Numbered from the stretch's first letter, positions 20,016 to 31,679 are shown. The stretch is 64,000 nt of DNA from Cristatella mucedo (GCA_009760855.2 WPIO01000104.1:880001-944000), one strand, 5' to 3'. Numbers and translations: made by a program. The notes: a model not told the origin generated them from the sequence alone.

Positions 20016-21250
20016 CTATGCATCCCTCGGCTTCACTCTCAGATCGAGCGGCCTCGAGCCACTGCCTCGAGCCCCTGCCGCCGCAGCAGGGCCATTGCCG
20101 CCGCCTCCGGCAGCCGAAGTTGCCGCGACGCCGTGACCGCCTCCCCCCGCAGCCGCCGTGACGACGCCATTTCCGCCGCCGCCGCCTACTACGCAGCAGC
20201 GGCCGTGGGTGCGGGCCGCCTGTGCGGCTGAATTGCACAAGAAGCCATGCAACTCCGGGACGTCGGGCGGCGCTGAGCCAACGACGCCACCCCGAGTGCC
20301 GCCGCCGCCGGCGGCGGCACCCGGGGTGGCGGCGCCGTCAAGCGCCGGCTCGCAGTGCACCGAAAGGCGCACGGCGGCGGCGGCGAGCACGCTCTCCCAC
20401 TCGACGCTGACGCAGCCGGCCGGCAGCTCGACGTACGCCGGCGCGCCTAGAGGCGCTTCCTTGAGAGCCGCGAGGGTGCCGGCGCCTAAGCGGAAGCGGA
20501 GCGGCTGCGGCGGCGGCACGCGACGGAGTCCGCAGATGCTGGCGAGGTTGACTGCGAGCGCCTGCGGCGTAGCAGCGCCGGGCACGGTGAAGTAGACGGG
20601 CACGCTGTCGGGCAGCTGCCGGATGAGCGCCGCGTCGTCGTCGTGCAGCCGGATGTTGGTGGGTCCGCTAGTGGTCGCCCTGTTCAGCGCGTCGGTCAGG
20701 CCCGCCATGGCGTCGAACGCCGGCCACTGCTCGCACCGAGCTGTCGCCGCTGCATCTCGCGCGTACGGGTCCTTCGCGCTGAAGGTCACACGCTTTTTGG
20801 CCTTCGCAGAGCACGACGAGGCCGCAACCTTCGCGCCAAGGCCACCTCCCGTCGTCCCGTTCGCCGCAGTGGCCGCTGCGCCAATGGCGTCGATGGCGAC
20901 GGCAGCCGGCGCAGCCGCCGCAGAGCTGCCGAGAGCAGCGGCGGAGGCGGCGGCGGTCGCCGCTGCTAGCGGCGGCTCGGTCGGAGTGGCGGCCACGGAC
21001 GTCGCGGTGGTCGCGGCGGTCGCGGCGGCGGCGCTAGCGTACGCGTGCGGGTCGAACGGCTCGACCGCCATCGCTTCCGCCTCCTTCGCGAGCGGCTTCC
21101 ACATCGACTCTCCTAGGGCGATCTCGGCCTCGGCCACTAGCCACGCGGCGATGGCGGCCGCGTCGGCGTCGTCGGGCAGCTCCGCCAGTGGGCGCATCGC
21201 CACCACAGTCCCCGCAGAGGCCGCGCTGCACGATGGACGAGCGGTCGCCG

Positions 21251-21281
<31 letters not shown>

Positions 21282-22811
21282 GCCGCATGCCGCGTCGATA
21301 GCTCTGCCGGAAATGGAACCCCCGAACGCCATGCGAGGCCACGGAAGATACGTTCCCGCCGCCACCTTTTCGAAGCCGGGCGGCGGTCGGACGGGCGCGG
21401 CCGGCATCGCGAAGCGGCGATCGGCAGCCGGCGGCGGCGCGAGCCGCTGCCAATGCGGGCCGCTCGCGTCACCCGCGCCACCGGGGCGATCGACGTCCGC
21501 CAGCCTGGCGGCAGCGGAGGACGTCGACGTAACAGCCGGTGGAGGAGAAGCCGGTCTGCCTACGTGCGGTGGGAGCGCTAGAAGCCTAAGCGCCAGCCTG
21601 GCCGCCGGCCCCGCTCCGAGCATGCCCGCCGCCGCCTTCGGAGCAGCCGACGCCGCCGGCGCCTCGACCGCCGGCGAGACGGGTGGTGGCGGCGGTGGCG
21701 GCGACGTGGCGACCTTGAGACTTGTCGAGTCGACCGCCGACGGACCGCTCGCCGTGGCGTATTTGGTGGCACTCGCCGGCAGCTCGCCCTGGCGGCCGCC
21801 GGTGCCGTAGCTGTCGATCCAGTCCCAGACCTGCGCCCAATCGCGCATGATGTCGCTGCGAGCGGCGGCGGCGGCGGCACAATCAAAACAAGCGGCCGAA
21901 GCGACTCTCGTCGGCGGGGCTGACTCGCTCAAGCGCGCAGCGGAAGGATGCATGTCAGCGCGATGGCGCCTCTCGCTCTCGGCCGCCACCGCACGCTGCG
22001 GCCGAGGGCGAAGCGCCGCTCGCGCGCGCAGCCGCGCCAACCGTGAGGCGACGCGCAGTGTCACGGCAGTCACGCCACTTGCTCCGGTCAGGGGACCGCC
22101 AGCGGCCGCGGCCGAGCGCGCCGATTTAACGGACGCCTCGCGCAAGCTGGGATGGTCGCACGTGCCGAGGGCGCAATCGGCCGCCCGAGCTCGACGCGTT
22201 CGCTCACCTTCGAGTACGAAGCGACGGCCTCGGCGTAGCTAGTTGCTGCGCTCCCGATGTCTTTCAAGGTCACTCGCGCGACACCTGAAGATGAGGCAAA
22301 CCGGGAAACGCTTAGAACCTTCTCTCGCGACTGTTAAGGCGGCTGCGCCAAGAAACGAGAGTGCGCGAGAAACTCCGAGAAGCGTCGCTTGTTGCTCCCA
22401 ATCGCAGTCACCGCCCTTTGTCGCTCGCTCTCTATCTCTCTCGCAGTCTCGTTCTTGTCAGTTCTCAACGGACGTCGCTGGGGCCGTGAGCAGGAGGCTC
22501 GAATGAGTGCGTCCAAGCTCGGCGCCGCCCGGTGGAAATCAGTGACCGGGTCCCCGCTTGTCGGAGCGCCAAGCGCGGAGCGTCGCGCCGGGACTACCGC
22601 GAGCGCTCGCTCACTTACCCGACGATGCAGCATTGGGGTGGGCGGCGACGACGGTGGGGACGGTAGCGGTGGTGGCGACGATGGTGGTGGCGACGACGGT
22701 GGGGGCGGCAGCGGTGGTGGCGGCAGCGGTGGTGGCGGCAGCGGCCGTACTGTCGGCCGCAACGACCTGCTCCAAAACTTTCCCGTTGCTCACGGCAGTC
22801 TCCATCTCCAT
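20016..22811 (-). CDS. Ala/Pro-rich protein of about 749 aa with RVxF and PxDLR motifs, three-exon model
   Basis: Not recognised as a known family. Model on the minus strand: exon 1 22619-22811 (ATG 22809-22811), exon 2 22208-22284, exon 3 20016-21995. Exon 1 (MEMETAVSNGKVLEQVV, then an Ala/Thr run) ends at a near-consensus donor GTAAGT in phase 1; exon 2 follows a TCTTCAG acceptor in the same phase and reads VARVTLKDIGSAATSYAEA; its donor is GTGAGC. The acceptor for exon 3 is the least certain; an alternative start is the in-frame ATG at 21951-21953. Exon 3 is one open frame of 659 codons with low-complexity Ala/Gly/Pro between ordered-looking blocks: RDWAQVWDWIDSYGTGG, PPGFEKVAAGTYLPWPRM, PDDADAAAIAAWLVAEAEIA, and a globular-looking stretch from NIRLHDDDAALIRQ to VEWESVL. 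KKRVTF (about residues 491-495) fits the PP1 docking motif RVxF; PLDLR near the C-terminus (about 739) fits a CtBP-binding PxDLS/R motif. A corepressor-linked nuclear role is inference. Confidence 0.55.
20285..20331. repeat. 22-bp inverted repeat inside a coding exon
   Basis: Arms 20285-20306 and 20310-20331 pair with one mismatch and a three-base loop. It lies in exon 3 of the Ala/Pro-rich gene, in the Gly-rich segment. Confidence 0.8.
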
Positions 22812-22884
22812 CTCTCCTTCGGCGTGCTTGGTGAGTCTCGCAGGGAACCGCTACAGGCGACGACCGCTGGCCTCCCGGCGCCCC

Positions 22885-22893
22885 AATATATAG
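22885..22893 (-). promoter_or_regulatory. TATA box of the Ala/Pro-rich gene
   Basis: On the minus strand this reads CTATATATT in a GC-rich surround, about 75 bases before the proposed ATG. That spacing suits a start site near 22860 and a short 5' leader. It supports the minus-strand model. Confidence 0.5.
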
Positions 22894-23282
22894 CCCTTCC
22901 GCGGGCCAGGGTTTGAGGGCGGGAACAAAAGCGCCCGGAGAGCGACAATTGAAGCCCGCCTACCGGCAAATTAAGAGGGGCCTCCAGACACAGCGGCCAT
23001 ACAGTGCGGCCCATGCAGCTTACGTTACTAATCCGGCATTGCGGCCATTACTGTGAACTCGGCACGCCATCTGCGTTTCCATTCAAATGAAGGAGGAGCC
23101 TTGGGCTCTCGAGGCCAGTAGCACAGTTTGTGTAGCCACTCTGTAGCGGCGAGAAACGGCCTTCGGACTTTCGCTCTGCGCCGGCGCTAGCCCCGCCGCG
23201 AAGCCGAGTCCGCTTGGCTCTCTGAGCGTCGCGCGGCGCGTCCTTGCGACGGAGCGAATGAGACGCCGCGTCGCCGCTCAGA

Positions 23283-23326
23283 CGCTTGCGGCGACCGCGC
23301 CGTCGGCGACGCGGTCGCCGCAAGCG
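23283..23326. repeat. Perfect 17-bp inverted repeat
   Basis: Arms CGCTTGCGGCGACCGCG (23283-23299) and its exact reverse complement (23310-23326), loop of 10 bases. Confidence 0.85.
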
Positions 23327-24288
23327 CGTCGGGTCGCAGAAAGCCAACGCCACACGCGGCGAGAGGGGCGCTCGAGTCCGGCGCGATGGAACGTCCGAGC
23401 CGGTGGCCGAGCGCGCGGCTGCGGCTGGCGCTCGCCCGCCTCCCACGCCCGCCAGTCGCCTCCGCCAAACGGGCCGCCTCGTTGCAGCCGCCTTCGAAAA
23501 ACGACTTGAAGCTGGCGCCGACGAAAAGCATTGTCACCGATGCTCCGCGTTGAGGCGAAGTGGTGCGCACACGACAGCCAATGCTCGGTAGTGTCGGCAC
23601 GTCGCTACTGTTCGCCTAGCGCACAGCCGGGGGTGGGTGGCGGGGGGGGGGGAGAAGGCGGGGGGCGTGGCGACGCCGAGTTTTGAGCTTTGTGGTCATT
23701 CTGCTCGCTCTCACTGCTTTAGGGCGAATCGCTGGCGCCCGATTACGAAGTGGCTCCCCCCGCCGCCATCGGCTCGAACCGCCGCGGGATCTCGATGCCG
23801 AACATTCTGGAGCCCGAGAGTGGGCGCGGTCACCCGCACCTCCCCATATATGGCGGCAGCGGCAGCTGCCGCGGTGGAGAAGGTCAAGGTTTTTCCGACC
23901 ACGCTCGCGAAGCGGCCATTTTGAATGTGGCAGTGCTGCGTCAAAATTACTCAGGAAAGTCATCAGAATGCTTGGTTCAAGTTGCTAAGAGCGAGGATTG
24001 GCGTACTCAGGGCGGCCATTTATGCGGCTTTGCAGCCGTCACGAATGGATTGTGAGCCAACGGCTCCGACGCGCGGCCGCGCTATTACCCCGGCCTCGAC
24101 GCAGCCCGGCAGCGCCGAGTGTAGCGAAGTTGCAGCGCCGCGACGGTTTTCCAATGCTTGGCAAAGAGGAGGCAAAGTGGAGGCAAAGCGCGCGCGTGGA
24201 CCGACGGACCGAAAAAATGTTCTATTTCCGTGCGTCCTCAGACGGAGGTCTGCTATCGACGCGAGTACGCCTTGACGAGGAGGGGGTG

Positions 24289-24289
<1 letters not shown>

Positions 24290-24337
<48 letters not shown>
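24290..24337. repeat. Trinucleotide (GGC)n
   Basis: About 15 near-perfect GGC units. Reads as poly-Gly, poly-Ala or poly-Pro depending on the frame. Confidence 0.9.
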
Positions 24338-24339
<2 letters not shown>

Positions 24340-25391
24340 ATATCAGCGAAGCCGCTACGTCCTTTGTGCGAGCGCCGGCGCCCGACGGCTGGGCCGCTTT
24401 GTCTGGCTTCGCTCGGGCGTAGCCTGCCCTTTCGCACGCTAAATAAAAGGAGCCGCAACGGCCAGTTTCGATCTAGGCAGGCTTGCACACTTGCTCTCCG
24501 TCGCCCGCCGAGATTCAGAAGAGAGCGGCATCCTTGACACGCGAGCGGCAAGCCGGCGTGCGGCAACGCCGGGCGCCGCGTCCTCTAGCGGAGGACGCTT
24601 GCTGCCCGCTCCGGCGGCGCCGAGCGTCGCCCGAGAAAGAGAGCGCGCGCGAGCTCTCCCTGCCGGTGGCCCGTCACCGCTCGCTGGCAGACGCGGCAAG
24701 AAAGCGAGAAAACGGGGCGCCGACGAGGCCGGAAGAGGCGGTACTGAGTAGCAGCTCCCACTTCCGGGCGGCCGAGCGCTGGATATGCTGCACAGCTCTA
24801 GTTTAGACGTTGCGCCACGATTCTACGGCCGATTTAGCGGCCGCTAGGGTCACATTGATCGGTGACTTCCCACGTTTCGGCAGGGTTACTTCTCGCAGCG
24901 ACGGCGGAGCCGCGAGGTCTCAGCACCACCGGAAGCGGGCGGCGGCGCGAAGTAGGCAGCATGGGATAGCGTCGATGCAGGACTTGAACGCGAGCGCTCG
25001 GGTCGTGGCATGGCACGCTAGTCACGTGGTTTGTCACGCAACCGCCGGCTAGGCACTCGATTGGCACGCTAGGCGCGCGCTGCGACCGATGAGCGGGCGT
25101 TGAGAGCGGTTCGAAGGAACCCCTTGCGGCGGCGCAGTCGGCGAAGCGCTCGCCGCGCCATCACTCGCCCTCGGCTCTCCGTTCTTGCGTTCCACCGCAG
25201 CTTTCTCGATGAGGAACCTGGCACTGCTGCGGGAAGAAAGCTAAAAATCATGCTCGCTGTGAGCTAGCCAATCACTGGCCTCGTGACGGCCTCGTCGCTA
25301 GGCGTCGTGGAAGTGAGTCGAAGCCGTCGTACAGGGTAATGGCTGGCGAGAGGCGAACCAAGGATAGACGCGGGACTTTTGTTTGCACACC

Positions 25392-25397
25392 TTTATT
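25392..25397 (-). terminator. Poly(A) signal of the 256-aa gene
   Basis: Minus-strand GCAATAAAGGTGTGC, AATAAA with a GT-rich element beside it, about 500 bases past the stop at 25899. Confidence 0.5.
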
Positions 25398-25898
25398 GCG
25401 ACAAGTAACAGACAAGTGCAGCTACGCCACATACTGATTGCACGCCCGGCGATCACAGAAGATGGGAAAAAAGCGCGCGCGTGACCAAACCGGCGCTCCC
25501 CGGAACGGTCCACCAGGCGGCGAGCGTCCGCACGCGAGGAGGGAGCTGCTGCCAGCTCTGACTACTCCGGCGCAGGTGACTTACAACGGTCGAGCGACCG
25601 CCGCGCGGCGGCAGCACGTGACGCGTGGCACCGCTCTCGAGCGGCGTTCACAATCAGTTAGTGGCGTTGCAGAAGCGGCCAGACCGGAAGCAGATTATTG
25701 CAAGACAACACAAAACTACTACGCTATTGCGGCGACGCGGTCGGGCGGCCGCGGCTACGGGCTCAATCGATGCGGCGACGCCGTTTCACGCTGGCGCGCA
25801 CGCCCCTCGAGCGGTGGTTGACGAGCGGTCGGCGGAGACAACGGCCAAGCGGCCGTCGGCGCCGTCGCCGTCACCGCCGCCGAGCTAATCGAGGCAGC

Positions 25899-28108
25899 TT
25901 AGCACTGGCCACGTTGGCCTTTGGCGCTGCGAGCGGCAGCAGCAGTAGCCGCAGCAGCGACGGCGGCGGCGGCGGCAGCGGCAGCGGCGGCAACTGCCGG
26001 AGCGACGTTGGGCACCGGAGCGATGCCGATGGCCCACGGAAGCTCGATATTCGGAGGTGGCATTTCCTGCGTGTCGTCGTCGGTGACGTACCCTTCCTCT
26101 TTTTCTCGGACGGCGTGCGCGACTGCACCGCGTACCGCGCCCGCCGCCTGAGCGGCGGTAGCGGCGGCGCCTCTTCGCTCCTCTTCGCTCCTCTTTGCCT
26201 TCAGCTCCGGCACGGCGGCGGCGGCGGCGGCGGTGCGGGACGACGACGAAATGCCTCCCCAGTGCACGGTGGAGCTTCCGGCCACCACATGCATGTCGCC
26301 GCTCCGCTGTCGCTTGCCTTTGCCGCTCGACGGCTGCTGCAGCTGACCTGTGGCCACCTGGCCTTGACCATTTTCGTCCTCATCGTCGTCGTCCCTCATG
26401 TTCAGATTTGCGCGCATCCTCTTGCACACCGACCGGAAGTCGTCCTGTGGGGCAGGCGGCGCAGGCAACGCGAGTGCATCAGCCTCCGCCAAAGCCAGAG
26501 ATTGTCCTCTTCTGCCACCTTTCGCCGCAGCCACCGCGGCGAAAGGTGGCAGCGGCAGAGGATCGCGAGCTCGCGCAGCGGCGCATCGCAAGCGCGCACC
26601 GTAAGCTGGTGTCGCGGCGACGCAGAAAGCGCAAGCTGTCCAGAGGCAGTGGAGTGCCGGAAGGCGACAAGCGGAAAGACGCGTCTGCGGTAGGCAGGGC
26701 GCGCCTGAGGTAGGAGCGAGTGCATCCGAAGTGCGTCCAAACGCAAAGCAAGTCCGGCGGCACCCCCAAGACGTGCGACGCGCGCCCGTTCGACGGAATC
26801 GTGCGGCGTGACCTCTGACGTCACACCTTCGCGTGACCTCTCACCGAATCGTCGTAGCCTTCCAGCTCCTCAAGCGGTCGGCGGCGGGCGTTGCGCGGCA
26901 CGTGCACGTGCAGCACACTCTTCGGCAAATGGCACAGGTCGCACTTTCCGGCCATCGCTGGATTGTTAGCATTACTCGGCAGCTCGCCTCGTTCCGCCGC
27001 TAAAATGACGCGAAGCGAGCGCCGGCGGCGTGAGCGGCGGTGGCGGCGGCTGTTGCGCATTGACTCATTCCGCCGCGGCGGCAATGGCGGCTGCGCGAGC
27101 GGTCGTTGACCGCCGGGCACAAAGAGTGAGCGAGCTCGCGCGGCTCAAATGTCGCTGAACCTTTCGCTGGAAAGGAAAGGAAAGGTCCCCCCCGGCTATT
27201 CGTAGCGCCATTGTACCGTCTCGGCCGGGCCACGGCGGAGGCGGCGGGGGCGGTCGGCGAACGAGATGAGCCCGCGCGGCGCGTCTCCCCCACGCCACCG
27301 CCGGCGGCGCGGCCGGCCAGCCTTGCCGGCGGGTTGACTGCTCGCGTTCCGTCGCCGTTCCGTTCCCGTGGCGGGATGAGCGCGGCGCAGTTCGCGAGTC
27401 AGGCACGCGAGTGAATCAAGCTGGCGATTTTTCGCCCAATCAATCATCGAAAGCGCGAGCGGAAGTCCGTCGCAGCACGGTACGAAGCCACGGCGGCGAA
27501 AGCTTGGATGGCCGAAAGAGCGAGCCGGCGTCGCGTCAGCGGCCATAGCGGCTCTTCGAGGTGCCGCCGCCACCGCGTTGGCGCCTCTTTTTGACTGCCG
27601 ACTGGAGGCGTTGGGACGGCGTGGGTAAGGCGGGCGGGCCGGCGGGCTGCACCAGGCGGCGTGAGAGAGCCGTGGTGGCTGTGTAAGCGCTTCCACTTCG
27701 TCGCTCCGGGCATACAATAAAGGACAACTTAAGGACCGGCGGAAAATGGCGGCCGCCACGGCCCTCGCTCGCCAACCGCCGCCGCATGCAGTTCGGGGAC
27801 GCCGAACCGTCGCCCGTCGCAAAGTGAGCGAGCTAATGAGCGAGAATCAAGTTCGTCACCGCCACGCCGCCGCCTGCAGCATTGACACGGGATCGCCGCG
27901 CGTTGGAAAAGGCGCCGCCTCGCATGCGGTGCGGCGCGGCATTTTCCGTGACGCTCGCGAGCCAGCGGCGATGGCTGATGGCCGACGGGGTCTCACCTTC
28001 CAAGTGCGTCCTTACTCGTGTGGCCACGTTATTAGGCGTGACGCTGCCGAAGTTCTGCAGGTTACTCAGTCGCAAATACATGTAGGCTCGTGCAGCCGCG
28101 CCGTCCAT
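25899..28108 (-). CDS. Unrecognised 256-aa protein, Cys/His-rich N-terminus and acidic middle, three exons
   Basis: Exons on the minus strand: 27997-28108 (ATG 28106-28108), 26845-26957 and 25899-26444 (TAA). Exon 1 reads MDGAAARAYMYLRLSNLQNF and ends at a GTGAGA donor in phase 1. Exon 2 follows AATCCAG in the same phase and carries KCDLCHLPKSVLHVHVPR, a CxxCH...HxH cluster that could bind zinc, then RRRPLEELEGYDDS and a GTGAGA donor in phase 0. Exon 3 follows CTGCCCCACAG in phase 0: DDFRSVCKRMRANLNM, an acidic run DDDDEDEN, a basic patch GKGKRQRSGD, a second acidic block EKEEGYVTDDDTQEMPPPN, ELPWAIGIAPVPNV, then a long alanine tract to the C-terminus. Three junctions agreeing in phase, with no in-frame stop, is good evidence of a real gene. 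Basic and acidic low-complexity composition suggests a nuclear protein (inference). Exon 1 may be preceded by another exon: an AG sits just before its ATG. Confidence 0.6.
26512..26552. repeat. Perfect 17-bp inverted repeat in an intron
   Basis: Arms CTGCCACCTTTCGCCGC (26512-26528) and its reverse complement (26536-26552), loop of 7. CCTCT/AGAGG flank it and could extend the stem. It is about 70 bases from the 3' splice site of exon 3 of the 256-aa gene. Confidence 0.85.
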
Positions 28109-28767
28109 GCTGTCAGTAAGCTCGACAGGGCAATAATGACCGTCCGGTCGCCGTGCGGCTAGTGAATAAATGGACGGGAAAGGCGGGGCGTGGTGAGAGG
28201 GCCCTTTTCCGGTGCCTAATCCGGCTTGAGAGCTCAGGCGAGGTAAGGGCGGCACTTGATTGGCGTGTGGGCTCGGCGGCGGCCTGATGCAAAGGCCGCC
28301 GCCGCGAGTCGTCGGGTGGCGACGCGCGGCGGCTCGAGTGCCCGCGTCCGGCGCGCGAGCCTTTTGCCGCCTTCTCGCCCAGGTTTTATTACCCGGCGAA
28401 GGCGGCGCCCAAGCGGCGAAACGCAGCAGCAGCAGCAGCGAAGCGCTTGCGGCTGCTGCGGCTGCGGCCGTAGATGCTGTAGCGGCTGACAGCCGAGCCG
28501 GAGCAGCCGACGGCGGTCTCCTTGTCCGGCGCTCGCTCTCCTGCCGACCGGACTACTGCTTCGTTTTGGCGTTATTGCCAGCGTCCGCTGCGACCGGAAC
28601 TCCAACGCTTCCGAATGCTGGACGCTCTGGCCACGCTGTCTGCTCGCCAAAGGATATGCTTGCGTTTATGCACTGCGAAAGATGCGCTTAGTTAATAAGG
28701 GGCTCTGACGAAGATTTCCTATTGCGAAGATAAAGCTTAATACTTGGCAAAGAGAGGCGGAAAGGCG

Positions 28768-28900
<133 letters not shown>

Positions 28901-28919
28901 AACTTCAAATTTGGTATGG

Positions 28920-30170
28920 CTAACCCTCATGTACAGTGTGGGCTATCTGCCAGCATCCTTAAATCAGGTGCGGGCGATGGGATTAATGATTCACATAGAA
29001 GCCCCCTCTAGCATCCGGCCGCCTGGCTTCACATACGTCACCGAGAGTAAAGACGTGAGGAAATACCCCAACGGCGGTAGAAACGCGATTTAGAGATCAC
29101 CGCTCCAACTCCCCTTCACAGAGGCCCCCCCCACAGACTGAACTAGAAAAAGAAGCTTCTGTTTAGTCTTGAACTAACACACTGCGCTACATTCGCATTT
29201 TTGAACAATCGCATGCACGTTATATATATGTATATGTATACACATATATACATGTACAGTGTTTATTTACTTTTTATCATTTGTTTAATACGTTATTGAA
29301 ATGCCTAGAGGTTAGTTAACACAGCACGGTGGCATTAGGCAATTAGCTAACTGAAGTACTGTCCTTAAAATGGCAAAAGAGCGTGGCATTAGCTGATTGT
29401 GCAGTGCGTGATTTGCCGACCATTCCTGATTGCAGGCTCTTCTGGCGGTACCGTGATTGCGCTCGTCTCAAATTTGAAGGCAGCAAGGTGCACAACAAGG
29501 TTCCATATATGGTCACAAGCATTCTCAGTGCGGAATGCCACTGCCGGCTCCCAGTGTTTCAGCAAGTAATGTGAACAAGCTGCAAGTGAGTTTGAATTCA
29601 TTCACTTTTGAGGAGCCCGCATAGAATCTTTGGATTCATTTTTAGCAGCATTTGACTTATCTTTGATTTCAAGCCTACACTAGTCCCTAGCGGCTGGTGT
29701 CGGAAACAGAGGTTAGTTTTGCTCATTTGTGATCGAAAACGCATTTTAGGTGGCTCTTCCCTCATTTTTTTTGGTTTAATTGCAGTAGAGAGTCTGATGT
29801 AGTTGTGAGTCTCATGCTGGTCCTCATGCAGCTCCTGCAGATCAGACAGAGAGAGCCTTGTCTTAACTCGAGCTCGTAGTAGCGCACGCTATTTCCTCGG
29901 CTTTCTGTTTTCCCTGGCCGTTTCTCTCGTCAGAAGAACAGAGTGTGGCAACTGACAGAACTACATGCTCACAGGGGGTCGATAGCTCTTTCTGGCACAG
30001 AATCTGAAAAAATGGTTGCTAATTAAGAATCATTAGTAATAGTAATTAGTAATCACTGTGCGCCCTAAGGATGGCCCGTGTGCATTTACACTCGAGATAT
30101 ACGCCACAGTGTAGCGAACCTAGGTAGCATGCTGCGATAGGTGTATGGATGTTTGTAGCGTACCTATGTA
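28920..30170. other. AT-rich stretch without a gene
   Basis: No recognisable exon. A second perfect CArG box CCATATATGG lies near 29503-29513 and a TATATATGTATA run near 29222-29252. Confidence 0.5.
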
Positions 30171-30174
30171 ATGT

Positions 30175-30690
30175 AATGTAATGTATCTCCGTCTGTGACT
30201 CCACAAAGTCATAAAAACCATGTGAGTGTTACGCAGGAGAGTTTTGTATAGCGCACTCACAGCCTAAGCGGCTTTCGGTACGCATTCGGTAGCCAACAGA
30301 CTTCGTCTCACGCAACGAAGAGAACGTGAGAAGCATAGCAGAGTCAGGAGAGCAGTTGAGGTAGTGAGTAGCATAGAAGTAGCAGCTCAGGACCGCTGAA
30401 AAGGATGTGCCCTGGTCGGCAGCTGGAGAGTAGTTGTCCTTGCGTAAGAATCGTGGAAGCGAGTTCCACAGTCTAGGACCTGCAGAGCTAAAGCTTCTGT
30501 CGCCAACTGTCTTTAAGCGGAGGAATGGGACAGCTAATTTATTGTCCACACAGGACCTGAGGGCTCGAACAGGCTGAAACTGATGCAGCAGCTCAGCTAG
30601 GTATGAAGGAGCCAAGCCGTGGCGGGCCTTGGTAGCATGCTGCAATAGGTGTATTGATGTAACGAAAGCAGGAAATGGCACCGACTGCCA
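30175..30690 (-). mobile_element. LINE family B, 3' part with a readable C-terminus
   Basis: On the minus strand: HATKARHGLAPSYLAELLHQ, then VRALRSCVDNKLAVPFLRLK, TVGDRSFSSAGPRLWNSLP, and the family's C-terminus, followed by the 3' end and a TGTAATG tail. It is the least damaged family B 3' end in the window, truncated upstream. Confidence 0.8.
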
Positions 30691-30829
30691 ATGCGAGATG
30701 CCTTTATTCAGCTAAGCAGGAGCTCCATTTCAGGCCAATACAATTCACGACCTAAGATAAGGGCTTCTTTGCATTACTGCAAGCTTAGGAATGCATTTTT
30801 GCACGCTCAGTTTTCAGGCGTATCAAGCA

Positions 30830-31170
30830 TTCTTGGAAAAAGCGAACTAGTTTATTGGTGGCAACGTGCACAGTGTCAGCACGCTTAAGGCAACGTACAA
30901 AAATTCACACTGCTCCGGGAAATGGTTCAAGGAACCAATAAATGTATAGCTCCTTTTTAACTTTCGTCAAGTCAGGGGATACCATGATGTCAGTGTGAGT
31001 AAGTTCACGATTTTTAGTAAATACCAATTATTGGCACGGTCTCCCAATGACTTGAGATTGGTTAGACGCGGAAATAAAGACGCGCAGCTGAACGCGCACT
31101 GAACATGAGCAGGCTGCGATTCTAAGCTGGTAGATAAGTGTTTCAAATTGGTGTGCCGGGAAGAAAAGTA
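30830..31170 (-). mobile_element. Degenerate LINE family A 3' fragment
   Basis: Matches the other reverse family A copies in GCAACGTGCACAGTGTCAGC and the AAATG...GTCAAGTCAGGGGA block. Coding frame lost. Confidence 0.55.
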
Positions 31171-31604
31171 CATAAACCGAGCGAAGAAGCACCTAAGTCG
31201 GATGGCAGCGAGAGGTTGTGCAACAGCGAGAGTGAGCTTGAGTGCAGCTGCGAGCAGTTTCGCAGCTGCGAGCTCGAGAGCTCTGATAGTGAGCTCTGAT
31301 AGTGAGCATAACTTTTTAAAAGGCTACTTTAGTCAGCATTCCTGAGAAGTAAACTTTACGCACACAAAATAGTTAAAGTCACAACTCTGTGGGACTATTA
31401 GCTCTAAAGCCTGTCTGAACCATTTTGGCTTTGGCTTTAGAGCTTTCCCTCATCTGTGCGACTACTGTCTTGTACGTAGGGTGACAGTAGGGAAACTCGG
31501 AAAAAGCTGTTGTCAATTTTCCCTGGTCTAGTGCTGGCTGCGTGAAAGGCTAGGTGTCGCAAAGTTTTTTGAATAATTTTTGGCGGAGATTTGAGGTTAA
31601 TTAC

Positions 31605-31672
31605 ATACATACACACTCACACACGCGCGCGCGCGCACACACACACACGCACACACACACGCACATATTATC
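31605..31672. repeat. Microsatellite (CA/CG)n
   Basis: Alternating purine-pyrimidine CACACGCGCGCG, a potential Z-DNA former. Confidence 0.85.
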
Positions 31673-31679
31673 CCGTAGC

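Larger units (their letters stand above)
22900..25390. other. GC-rich intergenic DNA between the two minus-strand genes
   Basis: CpG-rich sequence upstream of the TATA box and downstream of the 256-aa gene. It contains a perfect CArg-type CCATATATGG at 23844-23853, ATGGCCGC-type motifs, a poly-G run near 23641 and a (GGC)n run at about 24290-24337. Frames are open on both strands because of composition; none is convincing. Confidence 0.5.

Noticed and set aside
20623-21810. Plus-strand frame of 395 codons, Ala-rich
   Set aside because: Lies opposite the longer minus-strand exon, which has more ordered sequence, consistent splice phases, a TATA box and a poly(A) signal.
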